DNA from: Lachnospiraceae bacterium UBA5902 | GTDB lineage: Bacteria; Bacillota; Clostridia; Lachnospirales; Lachnospiraceae | Direction of reading: 5' to 3' | DNA: 15,315 nucleotides | Assembly (NCBI GenBank): GCA_002431865.1 | Contig: DJEI01000027.1 | Coordinates: forward strand, 1 to 15,315 | Shown here: in pieces, positions 1-7,838 of the stretch | How positions within the stretch are numbered: the first letter of the stretch is position 1 | Layout of the letters: each line of letters begins with the position of its first letter | Position numbers and translations under genes: made by a program | The notes under the pieces: model-generated | Told to the model about the DNA's origin: nothing | Database searches by the model: none | The model's input: the letters and a program-made list of their open reading frames with translations, nothing else

Positions 1-1607
1 GGCACCTCTGGATTGACAAATTCAGAGAATGTATCCTGTATCCGTCCACCCTTGATCCGCACAGCTCCAATCTCGATGATACGGTTATTGGTCGGACTTA
101 AACCCGTCGTTTCTATATCAAATACCACATATTCCGAATCAATCTTCTGTCCTTTTTCGTTCTGAATCAGGCCTTTTACATCATCGACAAAATAGCCCTC
201 TACACCATAGATGATCTTAAAGTCCTCACCTTTTTTGAGCTGGTGGTTCGCAATCGGGAATGCCTGTACAACACCATGATCGGTGATGGCGAGCGCTTTC
301 ATGCCCCATTCTTTTGCACGGGCAATGACCTTTTCAATACCAACCACACTGTCCATCTCGCTCATAACGGTATGCAGATGCAGTTCTACACGCTTTTCAA
401 GCGCATTATCCATCCGTTTCTCCCGGAAATCATTTGCTGGCTTGATTCCGGCAACAGAAGAAAAAGTGATTTCCTTGCTATAACTGTCATACATCGGCAC
501 ACCCTTGATAATATAGAACTTGCCTTTCTGCAGTTCATCCAGCAGCGATCCCCGGTCATCCGGTGACACAAACAGCTTGAACATGATCGTATCTGTAAAA
601 TCGGTGATCGCACCTGTGATGATAAACTTTCCACTCCGCAGCTCACGATCCTCCAACGCGATTACCTGTCCATGAATACAGCATTCTCCGGTACCCTCTT
701 CAAGTGCCTCGATCTTGACGATATCCGCATCACAGTTTCTGCCATAGAATACATCCGGGTCCTGTGATTGCTGTTTACGATAGCTTCCATAATCGCCTTT
801 TCCAGAGAATTTGCGATCCGGTCTGGCACCTGCGCCATAGGACTTGCCTGCTGCAGCCGCTGGTTTTGCACTGGATGCGGATGGCTGTGGAGACTTCGGT
901 GCATCTGTCTTTGCAGTCGTTTTTGCTTCTGCCTGTTTGTTTTGATTCTTGGCAGCCTTTTTATCTTCTGTATTTTTCTCTTTTTCCGAATCATCAGAAG
1001 CAGCTTTTGCCGCCTGTAATTCTGCATTTTTCTCCTCGATCGTACGAAGCTCCTGCTGTAAGCGCAGGGCATTTGCCTGCCGCAGCTTTGTCTTCTGCTC
1101 TAAGGTATAGCTGAATCCAACTTCGATTTCTTTTCCAAAATGATCACGGAAATAAGATACGAGGAAATCCCGTATCAGCTTTTCATGTTCCTTTGCAACC
1201 GAGGAATGTTCCACCGCAATACTGATCACATCCTCGTTATAATACCAGTCCGCCCGGCTCATCAGCCGAAATGCAATCCGGCTGATCCCGCGCAGCTCCT
1301 CTAACAGACTTTCCTTATAGTTTTCAGCGATCTGTCTGACATCATACTGTTCGGAAAGCTGATACCTCATAAATATCTGTATCTTCTTTCCTGCACCTCC
1401 CATATGATATGCATGCTGTGTCAACAATGCTTCCATACGGGTAATCATATGATATGGAATCAGGTGGTCACTTTGCAGCGTAACAATCATCTGCTTTTTT
1501 GTCTCGTAGGTTTTGATACTCTCCACCTGCGTATCCGAAAAAAGGGCGTCAAGCTCCGCTCCACCCTTAAAAGCCGGAAATACATTACAAAATGTTTTGT
1601 TATCCAC
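1..1607 (-). CDS. polC: DNA polymerase III alpha subunit, PolC type (N-terminal part; runs off the left edge)
   Basis: PolC is the replicative DNA polymerase of low-GC Gram-positive bacteria. About 535 residues are visible of a protein that is usually above 1400. In order there is an N-terminal domain (about 1-160), a charged then Ala/Ser/Pro-rich linker (about 165-285), an OB-fold-like segment (about 296-385, with HGQV near residue 312 and ITDFTD), the start of a PHP domain with VELHLHT at 407-413, and the DEDDh 3'-5' exonuclease opening with FDIETTG (Asp497 and Glu499). The PHP domain is split by the exonuclease insertion, as is typical of PolC. The start is GTG at 1607, chosen because GAGGAG lies seven bases upstream and the frame stays open from there. 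That ribosome site is inside the last codons of ispG, so translation is probably coupled. Polymerase catalytic residues are outside the window. Confidence 0.95.
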   Translation of the reverse strand, partial: MDNKTFCNVFPAFKGGAELDALFSDTQVESIKTYETKKQMIVTLQSDHLIPYHMITRMEALLTQHAYHMGGAGKKIQIFMRYQLSEQYDVRQIAENYKESLLEELRGISRIAFRLMSRADWYYNEDVISIAVEHSSVAKEHEKLIRDFLVSYFRDHFGKEIEVGFSYTLEQKTKLRQANALRLQQELRTIEEKNAELQAAKAASDDSEKEKNTEDKKAAKNQNKQAEAKTTAKTDAPKSPQPSASSAKPAAAAGKSYGAGARPDRKFSGKGDYGSYRKQQSQDPDVFYGRNCDADIVKIEALEEGTGECCIHGQVIALEDRELRSGKFIITGAITDFTDTIMFKLFVSPDDRGSLLDELQKGKFYIIKGVPMYDSYSKEITFSSVAGIKPANDFREKRMDNALEKRVELHLHTVMSEMDSVVGIEKVIARAKEWGMKALAITDHGVVQAFPIANHQLKKGEDFKIIYGVEGYFVDDVKGLIQNEKGQKIDSEYVVFDIETTGLSPTNNRIIEIGAVRIKGGRIQDTFSEFVNPEV

Positions 1608-1611
1608 GTTT

Positions 1612-2700
1612 TTACTCCTCTTCCCAGTGTTCCAGCTCGTACTTCAGTGCTGCAAGCAGATTCTCCTGTGGAACCTTCTTAATGATCTCACCGTGCTTCA
1701 TCAGAAGTCCCTCTCCATTTCCGCCTGCAATACCAAGATCCGCTTCCCGTGCCTCACCAGGTCCATTTACCGCACAGCCCATCACAGCAACCTTGATTGA
1801 CAGATGGTCATAGCCGGCAATCAGTTTCTCTACATCATTTGCAAGTCCAATCAGGTCGATTTTCGTTCTGCCACAGGTCGGACAGGACACAAGCTCGATT
1901 CCATCCTTGCGCAACCCTAACGTCCGCAGGATCAGCTTTGCCGATGTGATCTCTTCAACCGGATCTCCCGTCAAGGATACACGCATCGTATCGCCGATTC
2001 CCTGTCCTAAGATCAAACCGAGTCCTACTGCGGACTTGATATTACCACGATAAACGGTTCCTGCCTCTGTAATGCCGACATGCAAGGGATAATTCGTCTG
2101 TTCTGCGATCAACTCATGTGCATGTACACACATCATAACATCGGAGCTTTTGATACTGATCACAAGGTTATCGTAATCACATTCCTCAATCATCCGTACC
2201 TTATCGAGTGCAGACTCCACGATACCTTCCGCTGTCACGCCACCATATTTTTCAACCAGATTCCGCTCTAAGGAACCGGAATTCACGCCGACACGAATCG
2301 GAATATTCCGCTCTTTCGCTACCTTTACAACCTTCTTCAGATTCTCTTCTCCGCCTATATTTCCCGGATTGATCCGAATCTTATCTGCACCATATTCCAT
2401 CGCAAGTATCGCCAGCCGATAATCAAAATGAATGTCTGCTACGATTGGAATATGAATCTGTTCTTTAATCTTATCAAACGCCTTTGCAGCTGCCTCCGTA
2501 TTCGCTGTGGAACGGATAATCTGACACCCTGCCTTCTCCAGCTCCAGAATCTGTGTCACGGTTGCGTCTACATCGGATGTCTCTGTATTTGTCATAGACT
2601 GAATTGCAATCGGATTGCCACCACCGATCACGACACCGCCAATATTTATCATTCTTGTCGTATCTCTGTGTGGAAGTGTTTTTTTCGTTCCGTATCTCAT
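1612..2700 (-). CDS. ispG: 4-hydroxy-3-methylbut-2-enyl diphosphate synthase (flavodoxin/ferredoxin-dependent)
   Basis: IspG (GcpE) is the iron-sulfur enzyme that converts methylerythritol cyclodiphosphate to HMBPP, the penultimate step of the MEP isoprenoid pathway. The protein shows the family opening with IQSMTNT, a TIM-barrel body with ADIHFDYRLA and RINPGNIG, and a C-terminal cluster-binding part with SCPTCGRT and MGCAVNGPGEA. These supply the three cysteines and the glutamate that ligate the 4Fe-4S cluster in the family. Length is about 362 residues, normal for the short bacterial form. ATG at 2700 is preferred over the in-frame GTG at 2706, because AAAAGGGG ends eight bases before 2700 and only two before 2706. 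It follows rseP by 24 bases and precedes polC in the same operon. Confidence 0.96.
   Translation of the reverse strand: MRYGTKKTLPHRDTTRMINIGGVVIGGGNPIAIQSMTNTETSDVDATVTQILELEKAGCQIIRSTANTEAAAKAFDKIKEQIHIPIVADIHFDYRLAILAMEYGADKIRINPGNIGGEENLKKVVKVAKERNIPIRVGVNSGSLERNLVEKYGGVTAEGIVESALDKVRMIEECDYDNLVISIKSSDVMMCVHAHELIAEQTNYPLHVGITEAGTVYRGNIKSAVGLGLILGQGIGDTMRVSLTGDPVEEITSAKLILRTLGLRKDGIELVSCPTCGRTKIDLIGLANDVEKLIAGYDHLSIKVAVMGCAVNGPGEAREADLGIAGGNGEGLLMKHGEIIKKVPQENLLAALKYELEHWEEE
1615..1620 (-). promoter_or_regulatory. Ribosome binding site of polC inside the ispG 3' end
   Basis: GAGGAG on the minus strand, seven bases before the GTG at 1607. It overlaps the last ispG codons (Glu-Glu-Glu, then TAA at 1614-1612). 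It fixes a non-ATG start for polC and implies that ribosomes finishing ispG help open polC. Confidence 0.8.
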
Positions 2701-2708
2701 AATCACAA

Positions 2709-2716
2709 CCCCTTTT
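2709..2716 (-). promoter_or_regulatory. Ribosome binding site deciding the ispG start
   Basis: AAAAGGGG on the minus strand sits eight bases before ATG 2700. The alternative GTG at 2706 would be only two bases away, too close for normal initiation. Confidence 0.7.
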
Positions 2717-2724
2717 CTAACCTT

Positions 2725-3777
2725 TTAGAAAAATGCATTCTTAATATCATTAAAGAATACTACAACCATCAGCACCATAAGTAACGCAAATCCGATGAAG
2801 TTCACAATTGCTTCCTTCTCCTGCGGAATTTTCTTTCTACGGATTGCCTCAATGAACAGGAACAACAGTCTGCCGCCATCTAGTGCCGGAATCGGAAGCA
2901 GGTTCATGATACCCAGATTCACACTCAGCAAAATGCTCCAGTTCAAGAGATTTAATATCACATTGATTACTGCCTCTTTCCGCGTTGTGCTGATATCCTT
3001 CGCCTCTTCAATCACTTCGTTCATGGCACTTCCAACGCCAACGGGTCCCATGATATCTCCATTTTTCACGCCGCCAGTCACAATCATCCGAAGTCCGGTT
3101 ACTGTCGCTTTCACCCAATATCGAAGCTCCAGACCTGCATATTTGATATCATTTCCAAATCCAGTGGACGCAACATAACCTCCAGCAACTCCAAGTTTAT
3201 AATTTCCTTCATTGTCCACCTTTGGTGTTACAACAACCGATTCCTTTGAACCATCTGCATGCTCAATCGAAAGTGTTACCGGCTTGGACGGGTTCTCTGC
3301 CTGCATATAGAGTAAAATCTCACGATAATTATAAATCTTCTTGCCATTAATCGCTGTCACTGTATCTCCAACAACAATTCCAGCATCCTCTGCCGCAGAA
3401 TGTTCTACCACGGTTGTAAGTCTGGCAGGATCACAGCCTGTAAAATGAATCAATACAATCGAAAAAACAAATGCCAGAATGAAGTTAAACACAGGTCCTG
3501 CCGCAATCACCAGAATCCGTGCCAGCAATGGTTTATTGTTAAACGCATTCTCATCTTCACTCTCGCCATCTTCCCCCATCATCATGCAGTATCCACCGAT
3601 TGGCAGTAAACGCAGGGAATATTTCGTCTCCTTTTTCTGTATCGAGAAAATAGCCGGTCCCATACCTATAGAAAACTCCATAACAGCGATCTTATTCATC
3701 TTTGCAACAATAAAGTGTCCGAACTCGTGAAAAAAAACGATCACGCCAAACACTAATATAATCAGAATAATGTTCAT
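2725..3777 (-). CDS. rseP: Site-2 zinc metalloprotease, RseP/RasP family
   Basis: This is a membrane-embedded protease that cleaves transmembrane substrates, such as anti-sigma factors and leftover signal peptides, within the bilayer. The first membrane segment carries the zinc motif HEFGH (His17, Glu18, His21). A PDZ domain lies at about residues 110-185 (VVEHSAAEDAGIVVGDTVTAING region). The C-terminal part carries NLLPIPALDGGR with Asp300, the third zinc ligand of the family, followed by a closing membrane helix. At 350 residues it has one PDZ domain, as in Bacillus RasP, not two as in E. coli RseP. AAGGAG lies six bases before the ATG. It follows dxr by 27 bases. No anti-sigma factor is visible nearby, so its substrates cannot be inferred from context. 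Confidence 0.95.
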   Translation of the reverse strand: MNIILIILVFGVIVFFHEFGHFIVAKMNKIAVMEFSIGMGPAIFSIQKKETKYSLRLLPIGGYCMMMGEDGESEDENAFNNKPLLARILVIAAGPVFNFILAFVFSIVLIHFTGCDPARLTTVVEHSAAEDAGIVVGDTVTAINGKKIYNYREILLYMQAENPSKPVTLSIEHADGSKESVVVTPKVDNEGNYKLGVAGGYVASTGFGNDIKYAGLELRYWVKATVTGLRMIVTGGVKNGDIMGPVGVGSAMNEVIEEAKDISTTRKEAVINVILNLLNWSILLSVNLGIMNLLPIPALDGGRLLFLFIEAIRRKKIPQEKEAIVNFIGFALLMVLMVVVFFNDIKNAFF

Positions 3778-3804
3778 ACAATCTCCTTTTACATCGAAAC
3801 TCTA

Positions 3805-4950
3805 TCAACCGAATTGCCGTACAATATAGTCATATACCCATCGTTCCGTCTCCAGAATCTCTTCAAGTGTCGGATTCGCAATGGTCTTATGCTCCCCCAT
3901 ACAGGCTTCAATTATATCATAGATTTGTAAAAATTTTATGTCCTTGTGCAGGAACTTTGCAACCGCACATTCATTTGCGGCATTGAGTACTGTCGGCATA
4001 GAACCGCCAGTCTTGATTGCCTGATATGCAAAATCCAGTCCCTTGAACGTCTCTCTGTCTGGTTTGCTTGTGATGATTCCGGTAATCTTCGAAAAGTCCA
4101 GACGGTCACCAGCCAGATATCTACGCTCTGGATAATAAAGCGCATACTGGATTGGCAGGCGCATATCTGCAGTTCCAAGCTGTGCCTTGATCGCACCATC
4201 CTCAAATTCCACCATCGAATGAATGATGCTCTGCGGCTGTACAACAACCTCGATATCCTCCGGCATCACATCAAACAGCCAGCGTGCTTCAATAACCTCC
4301 AGGCCTTTGTTTACCAACGTTGCAGAATCAATTGTAATCTTTCTTCCCATAGACCAGTTCGGGTGCTTGAGTGCATCCTCCACTGTGACATCCTTTAACT
4401 CGTCTCTTGTCTTTCCGAGGAATGGTCCGCCTGATGCTGTAATCAGAAGCTTTGCTATCTTGTTTTCTCTTTCCCCGTGCAGGCACTGGAATATTGCAGA
4501 ATGCTCACTGTCTACCGGCAGAATCCGGACATGGTATTCCTCTGCCAGCTTCATGATCAGATGTCCGGCAGTTACCAGTGTCTCCTTGTTTGCGAGTGCG
4601 ATATCTTTTCCCCCCTTGATTGCCTCGATCGTCGGACGGATTCCGATCATACCAACGATTGCTGTCACGACAAGCTCAGCTGGTTCATATGCAGCGACCT
4701 CAATCAGTCCATCCATACCATAAACGATCTTACAATTAAAATCAGACAAGGCAATCCGTAACGCATCTGCCTTGTCTTTGCTTTGTACACTTACGAGTGC
4801 TGGTTTGAATTCCCGCACCTGTTTTTCCAGTAATTCTATATTATTTCCTGCTGCTAAGGCTCCGATACGGATATCTGCATTGGCACGCACGACGTCGAGC
4901 GTCTGTGTACCAATCGAACCGGTCGAGCCAATAATCGCGATTGTTCTCAC
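3805..4950 (-). CDS. dxr: 1-deoxy-D-xylulose 5-phosphate reductoisomerase
   Basis: DXR (IspC) converts DXP to methylerythritol phosphate with NADPH, the first committed step of the MEP pathway and the target of fosmidomycin in the family. Visible are the N-terminal nucleotide-binding motif IAIIGSTGSIGTQTLDV, the metal-binding region PVDSEHSAIFQCL, the substrate region RKITIDSATLVNKGLEVIEA with the second catalytic glutamate, and MVEFEDGAIKAQLGTADMRLPIQYAL. The start is GTG at 4950, giving 381 residues. An upstream in-frame ATG at 4989 would add 13 residues that lie inside cdsA and do not resemble the family. The GTG overlaps the cdsA stop (ATGTGA), with AGGAGG placed ideally, so the two genes are probably translationally coupled. 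Confidence 0.96.
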   Translation of the reverse strand: MRTIAIIGSTGSIGTQTLDVVRANADIRIGALAAGNNIELLEKQVREFKPALVSVQSKDKADALRIALSDFNCKIVYGMDGLIEVAAYEPAELVVTAIVGMIGIRPTIEAIKGGKDIALANKETLVTAGHLIMKLAEEYHVRILPVDSEHSAIFQCLHGERENKIAKLLITASGGPFLGKTRDELKDVTVEDALKHPNWSMGRKITIDSATLVNKGLEVIEARWLFDVMPEDIEVVVQPQSIIHSMVEFEDGAIKAQLGTADMRLPIQYALYYPERRYLAGDRLDFSKITGIITSKPDRETFKGLDFAYQAIKTGGSMPTVLNAANECAVAKFLHKDIKFLQIYDIIEACMGEHKTIANPTLEEILETERWVYDYIVRQFG

Positions 4951-5768
4951 ATTGCGCCTCCTAAGTTTCCAATCATAATTGAAAAGCAATAATATACGAT
5001 TGGTGCTGTAAAGATAATGCTGTCAAACCGATCCATGATACCGCCATGTCCCGGAATCAGCTTTCCGTAATCCTTAATGTCATTATTTCGCTTGATGGCG
5101 GATGCTGTCAGATCTCCAATCACCGCAAATCCGGCTCCTACAGCACCTGCCACTGCAAAGATCAGCGGTGTATTTGTTAATTCATATACTTTTGCATTGA
5201 AGAATATTCCATACAATGCGCCAATCAATGCAGAACCAAAAATACCGCCAAGCAAACCTTCCACGCTCTTCTTCGGACTGAGTTTCGGTGACATCTTATG
5301 CTTTCCAAACTTCACCCCAACACAGTAAGCAAATGTATCATTGATCCAGGAACAGATATATACCATCACAACCAAAGCACCACCGTACTTTAAGATACGA
5401 ACCTGATACAGGAAGGACAGCAGCAATGAAACATAGAAAAATGCTAAGATTGCAGCCATCGCATCTTTGTCCGTGTACTTCGGATATGTGACTACATAAA
5501 CAGCCAATACCAATAATACATACAGAATCATGAGTGGCAGCAGGTATTTCTCCAAATGGAAGAATAAGAAGCAATAATACGCGATCGTCATCAGATAAGC
5601 AAGCACTGCCATCGCAGATTTCTCCTGCTTATAGACGCGCATCAGCTCGAACACTCCGCCCAAACTCAAAAGCATAACCGCCACGCCGGTTACATAACCA
5701 CCCAGATATAAAATTCCAATTGTGAGCAGCGTTAATACTGCCCCACTGATAAAACGTGTTTTAAACAT
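4947..5768 (-). CDS. cdsA: Phosphatidate cytidylyltransferase (CDP-diacylglycerol synthase)
   Basis: This polytopic membrane enzyme makes CDP-diacylglycerol from phosphatidate and CTP, the branch point for phospholipid synthesis. The family signature is present near the C-terminus: SAIKRNNDIKDYGKLIPGHGG followed by IMDRFD (Asp246 and Asp249). Multiple hydrophobic segments run from the N-terminus (FISGAVLTLLTIGILYLGG) onward. Length is 273 residues, normal for the family. Its ATG lies three bases after the uppS stop. A GGTGGAG ribosome site lies in the uppS 3' end, somewhat far (about 11 bases) from the start. The stop overlaps the dxr start by four bases. Confidence 0.95.
   Translation of the reverse strand: MFKTRFISGAVLTLLTIGILYLGGYVTGVAVMLLSLGGVFELMRVYKQEKSAMAVLAYLMTIAYYCFLFFHLEKYLLPLMILYVLLVLAVYVVTYPKYTDKDAMAAILAFFYVSLLLSFLYQVRILKYGGALVVMVYICSWINDTFAYCVGVKFGKHKMSPKLSPKKSVEGLLGGIFGSALIGALYGIFFNAKVYELTNTPLIFAVAGAVGAGFAVIGDLTASAIKRNNDIKDYGKLIPGHGGIMDRFDSIIFTAPIVYYCFSIMIGNLGGAM
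4957..4962 (-). promoter_or_regulatory. Ribosome binding site deciding the dxr start
   Basis: AGGAGG on the minus strand, six bases before the GTG at 4950 and inside the last cdsA codons (Gly-Gly-Ala-Met). It supports the short GTG start over the longer ATG at 4989. Confidence 0.85.
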
Positions 5769-5771
5769 AGT

Positions 5772-6500
5772 TTATTTTACTCCACCAAATCTTCGCTCTC
5801 TACCGTTGTAATACCGGATTGCCTCTTTCAATGATTCCTTGTCAAAATCCGGCCACAAGGTATCTGTGAAATAGAATTCTGCATAGGCAAGCTGCCAGAT
5901 CAGATAATTCGATAACCGCAGTTCGCCGCTTGTACGGATCAGCAGATCCGGATCCGGGAGTTCTGCTGTATCCAGATGCTTCGATATCACATCCTCCGTG
6001 ATTGCTTCCGGTGCGAGTGTTCCTTCCTGTACCTCTTTTGCAAGCTTCGTCATCGTCCGGCGCAGTTCATCCCTGCCACCATAATTTAACGCGATCGTAA
6101 AATCCAGCTTGTCAAACTTCGCTGTCTCACGCTCTGCATGTTCAAGCATCTCCATAATATCTGCATCCAGTGCACTCCGGTCTCCGATCACACGGATACG
6201 CAGTCCATCCTTTGATGCACGCTCCACACAGTTCGACAGATAGCTGCGAAGCAGATTCATAATGCCAGTCACTTCCTCCGTCGAACGTTTCCAGTTCTCC
6301 GTGGAAAATGCATACACCGTCAGATACCGGATTCCCAGATCCGCTGCATCCCGGCAGATCTGTTCCAACACCTTCGCACCCTGTCTGTGTCCCATGTTCC
6401 GCGGAAGCAGACGTTTCTTTGCCCATCTGCCATTTCCATCCATGATGATCGCCACATGGGTAGGTATTTCCAATTCTTCTCCATCAATGATTTTCTTCAT
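5772..6500 (-). CDS. uppS: Isoprenyl transferase, probably undecaprenyl diphosphate synthase
   Basis: UppS adds isopentenyl units in cis to farnesyl diphosphate, giving the C55 carrier for cell-wall synthesis. The N-terminal catalytic motif IIMDGNGRWA contains the essential aspartate (Asp21). Also visible are the GHRQG motif, the YAFSTENWKR motif, NYGGRDEL, and the C-terminal DLLIRTSGELRLSNYLIWQ and AEFYFTDTLWPDF. Length is 242 residues, matching the family. No clear ribosome binding site precedes the ATG at 6500. The frr stop is only three bases upstream, so initiation may rely on coupling to frr. The exact product length is inferred from the Firmicutes context. Confidence 0.95.
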   Translation of the reverse strand: MKKIIDGEELEIPTHVAIIMDGNGRWAKKRLLPRNMGHRQGAKVLEQICRDAADLGIRYLTVYAFSTENWKRSTEEVTGIMNLLRSYLSNCVERASKDGLRIRVIGDRSALDADIMEMLEHAERETAKFDKLDFTIALNYGGRDELRRTMTKLAKEVQEGTLAPEAITEDVISKHLDTAELPDPDLLIRTSGELRLSNYLIWQLAYAEFYFTDTLWPDFDKESLKEAIRYYNGRERRFGGVK

Positions 6501-6503
6501 AGC

Positions 6504-7049
6504 TTATACTGTCATGATTTCCTTTGTCTTTGTCTCGATCTCCTGATCTACCTGTGCCACATACTTGTCTGTCATCTTCTGAACCTTCTCTTCGTTTCCT
6601 TTCAGCTCATCGTCAGACATCTCTGCTGCCTTGTTTGCCTTCTTCAAGGCATCATTTGCATCACGACGGATGTTACGGATGGCAACCTTGGCATTCTCAC
6701 CCTTCTTCTTAACGTCCTTTGCCAGCTCTTTTCTTCGATCCTCTGTCAGCTCCGGGAAGTTGATAATGATGTTCTTACCATCGTTGTTTGGATTGATACC
6801 GAGGTCAGAACATACAATTGCTTTCTCAATCTCTTTGATCAGGCTTGACTCCCAAGGTGAGATCATAATCGTTCTTGCTTCTGGAACTGTGATATTTGCC
6901 ACCTGCTGCAATGGTGTAGGGGCTCCATAATAAAGTACTGTGATACGATCCAGAATATGTGGATTCGCACGTCCGGCACGGATTGTGCTGTATTCCTTCT
7001 CCAGACTCTCAATTGTCTTCTTCATCTTCTCTTCATACTGTGCTAACAT
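6504..7049 (-). CDS. frr: Ribosome recycling factor
   Basis: RRF splits post-termination ribosomes together with EF-G. The 181-residue product shows the standard pattern: an N-terminal helix with MKKTIESLEKEYSTIRAGRA, the middle domain beginning LDRITVLYYGAPTPLQQVANI and ending GLNPN-like GINPNNDGKNIIINFPELTEDRRKEL, then two long helices with VKKKGENAKVAIRNIRRDAND. The start at 7049 is chosen because GGAGG lies seven bases before it and because the protein then begins as the family does. An upstream in-frame ATG at 7112 would add 21 atypical residues. It lies 63 bases after pyrH and three bases before uppS. Confidence 0.96.
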   Translation of the reverse strand: MLAQYEEKMKKTIESLEKEYSTIRAGRANPHILDRITVLYYGAPTPLQQVANITVPEARTIMISPWESSLIKEIEKAIVCSDLGINPNNDGKNIIINFPELTEDRRKELAKDVKKKGENAKVAIRNIRRDANDALKKANKAAEMSDDELKGNEEKVQKMTDKYVAQVDQEIETKTKEIMTV

Positions 7050-7056
7050 TTTTCTT

Positions 7057-7061
7057 CCTCC
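7057..7061 (-). promoter_or_regulatory. Ribosome binding site deciding the frr start
   Basis: GGAGG on the minus strand, seven bases before ATG 7049. The longer reading frame from 7112 has no comparable site, so the shorter start is preferred. Confidence 0.85.
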
Positions 7062-7112
7062 AAAAATAATATACTTTTCTATCGTCCTGTCTTCCCGACA
7101 TATAACACACAC

Positions 7113-7817
7113 TTACTCTACTGTCACGGTTGTTCCGGTAAATCCGCCAGTCACAGCCTTCTCAATACTGTTTGTATCATTCAGGCCGAATAACATCATC
7201 GGCATCTTATTCTCCATTGCAAGCACAGCGGCTGCAAGATCGATCACGCCAAGCTTCTTGTCCACGATCTCAGAGATTGGCATTGTGTCATATTTCTTTG
7301 CGTTCGGATTTGTCTTTGGATCGCTGTCATACACACCGTCGATTGCCTTGGCAGAAAGAATCACATCTGCCTCTACCTCGATTGCCATAAGCACGGTTGC
7401 TGTATCCGTTGAGAAATATGGGTGTCCGGTTCCGCCTGCGAAAAATACGACCTCTCCGTTCTCCAGATACTCGATTGCCTTGTCCTTGTTAAAAAGCTCT
7501 GTCATGCTTCCACAGGCAAACGGTGTCATGATGTGTGTCTTCAATCCCTCTGCACGCATCGCATCCGCTGCATAAATACAGTTCATCACAGTTGCCAGCA
7601 TACCAATCTGGTCTGCCTTCACACGATCCATGTTGTCAGATGTTCTGCCTCTCCAGAAATTTCCACCGCCAATTACAATACTTACCTGAATCTTTTTGTC
7701 GCAGATTGCCTTTACCTGCTTTGCCACGTCACGGACAACTGTCTCATCAAATCCGGTATGCTTTTCTCCGGCAAGTGCTTCTCCTGAAAGCTTCAATAAA
7801 ATTCTGTCCATCTTCAT
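7113..7817 (-). CDS. pyrH: UMP kinase (uridylate kinase)
   Basis: PyrH phosphorylates UMP to UDP with ATP and belongs to the amino-acid-kinase fold, unlike eukaryotic UMP kinases. Visible are RILLKLSGEALAG at the N-terminus, VIGGGNFWRGR (glycines 50-52), DRVKADQIGMLATVMN, FFAGGTGHPYFSTDTA and the C-terminal VIDLAAAVLAMENKMPMMLFGLND. Length is 234 residues, normal. GGAG sits nine bases before the ATG at 7817, and the gap to the bactofilin gene is 21 bases, so the two share a transcript. In many Firmicutes rpsB and tsf precede pyrH. Here a bactofilin gene takes that place. Confidence 0.96.
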   Translation of the reverse strand: MKMDRILLKLSGEALAGEKHTGFDETVVRDVAKQVKAICDKKIQVSIVIGGGNFWRGRTSDNMDRVKADQIGMLATVMNCIYAADAMRAEGLKTHIMTPFACGSMTELFNKDKAIEYLENGEVVFFAGGTGHPYFSTDTATVLMAIEVEADVILSAKAIDGVYDSDPKTNPNAKKYDTMPISEIVDKKLGVIDLAAAVLAMENKMPMMLFGLNDTNSIEKAVTGGFTGTTVTVE

Positions 7818-7838
7818 CGTTTGATACTCCTCTTCCTT

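Noticed and set aside
4223..4723. Plus-strand reading frame of 166 residues inside dxr
   Set aside because: Shadow of the well-supported dxr gene; no start signal or recognisable motif.
7050..7112. Extension of frr to the upstream ATG at 7112
   Set aside because: The 21 extra residues are not family-like and the good ribosome site lies before 7049.
6940..7575. Plus-strand reading frame of 211 residues opposite pyrH
   Set aside because: Shadow of pyrH; its hydrophobic composition follows from the codon use of the real gene.
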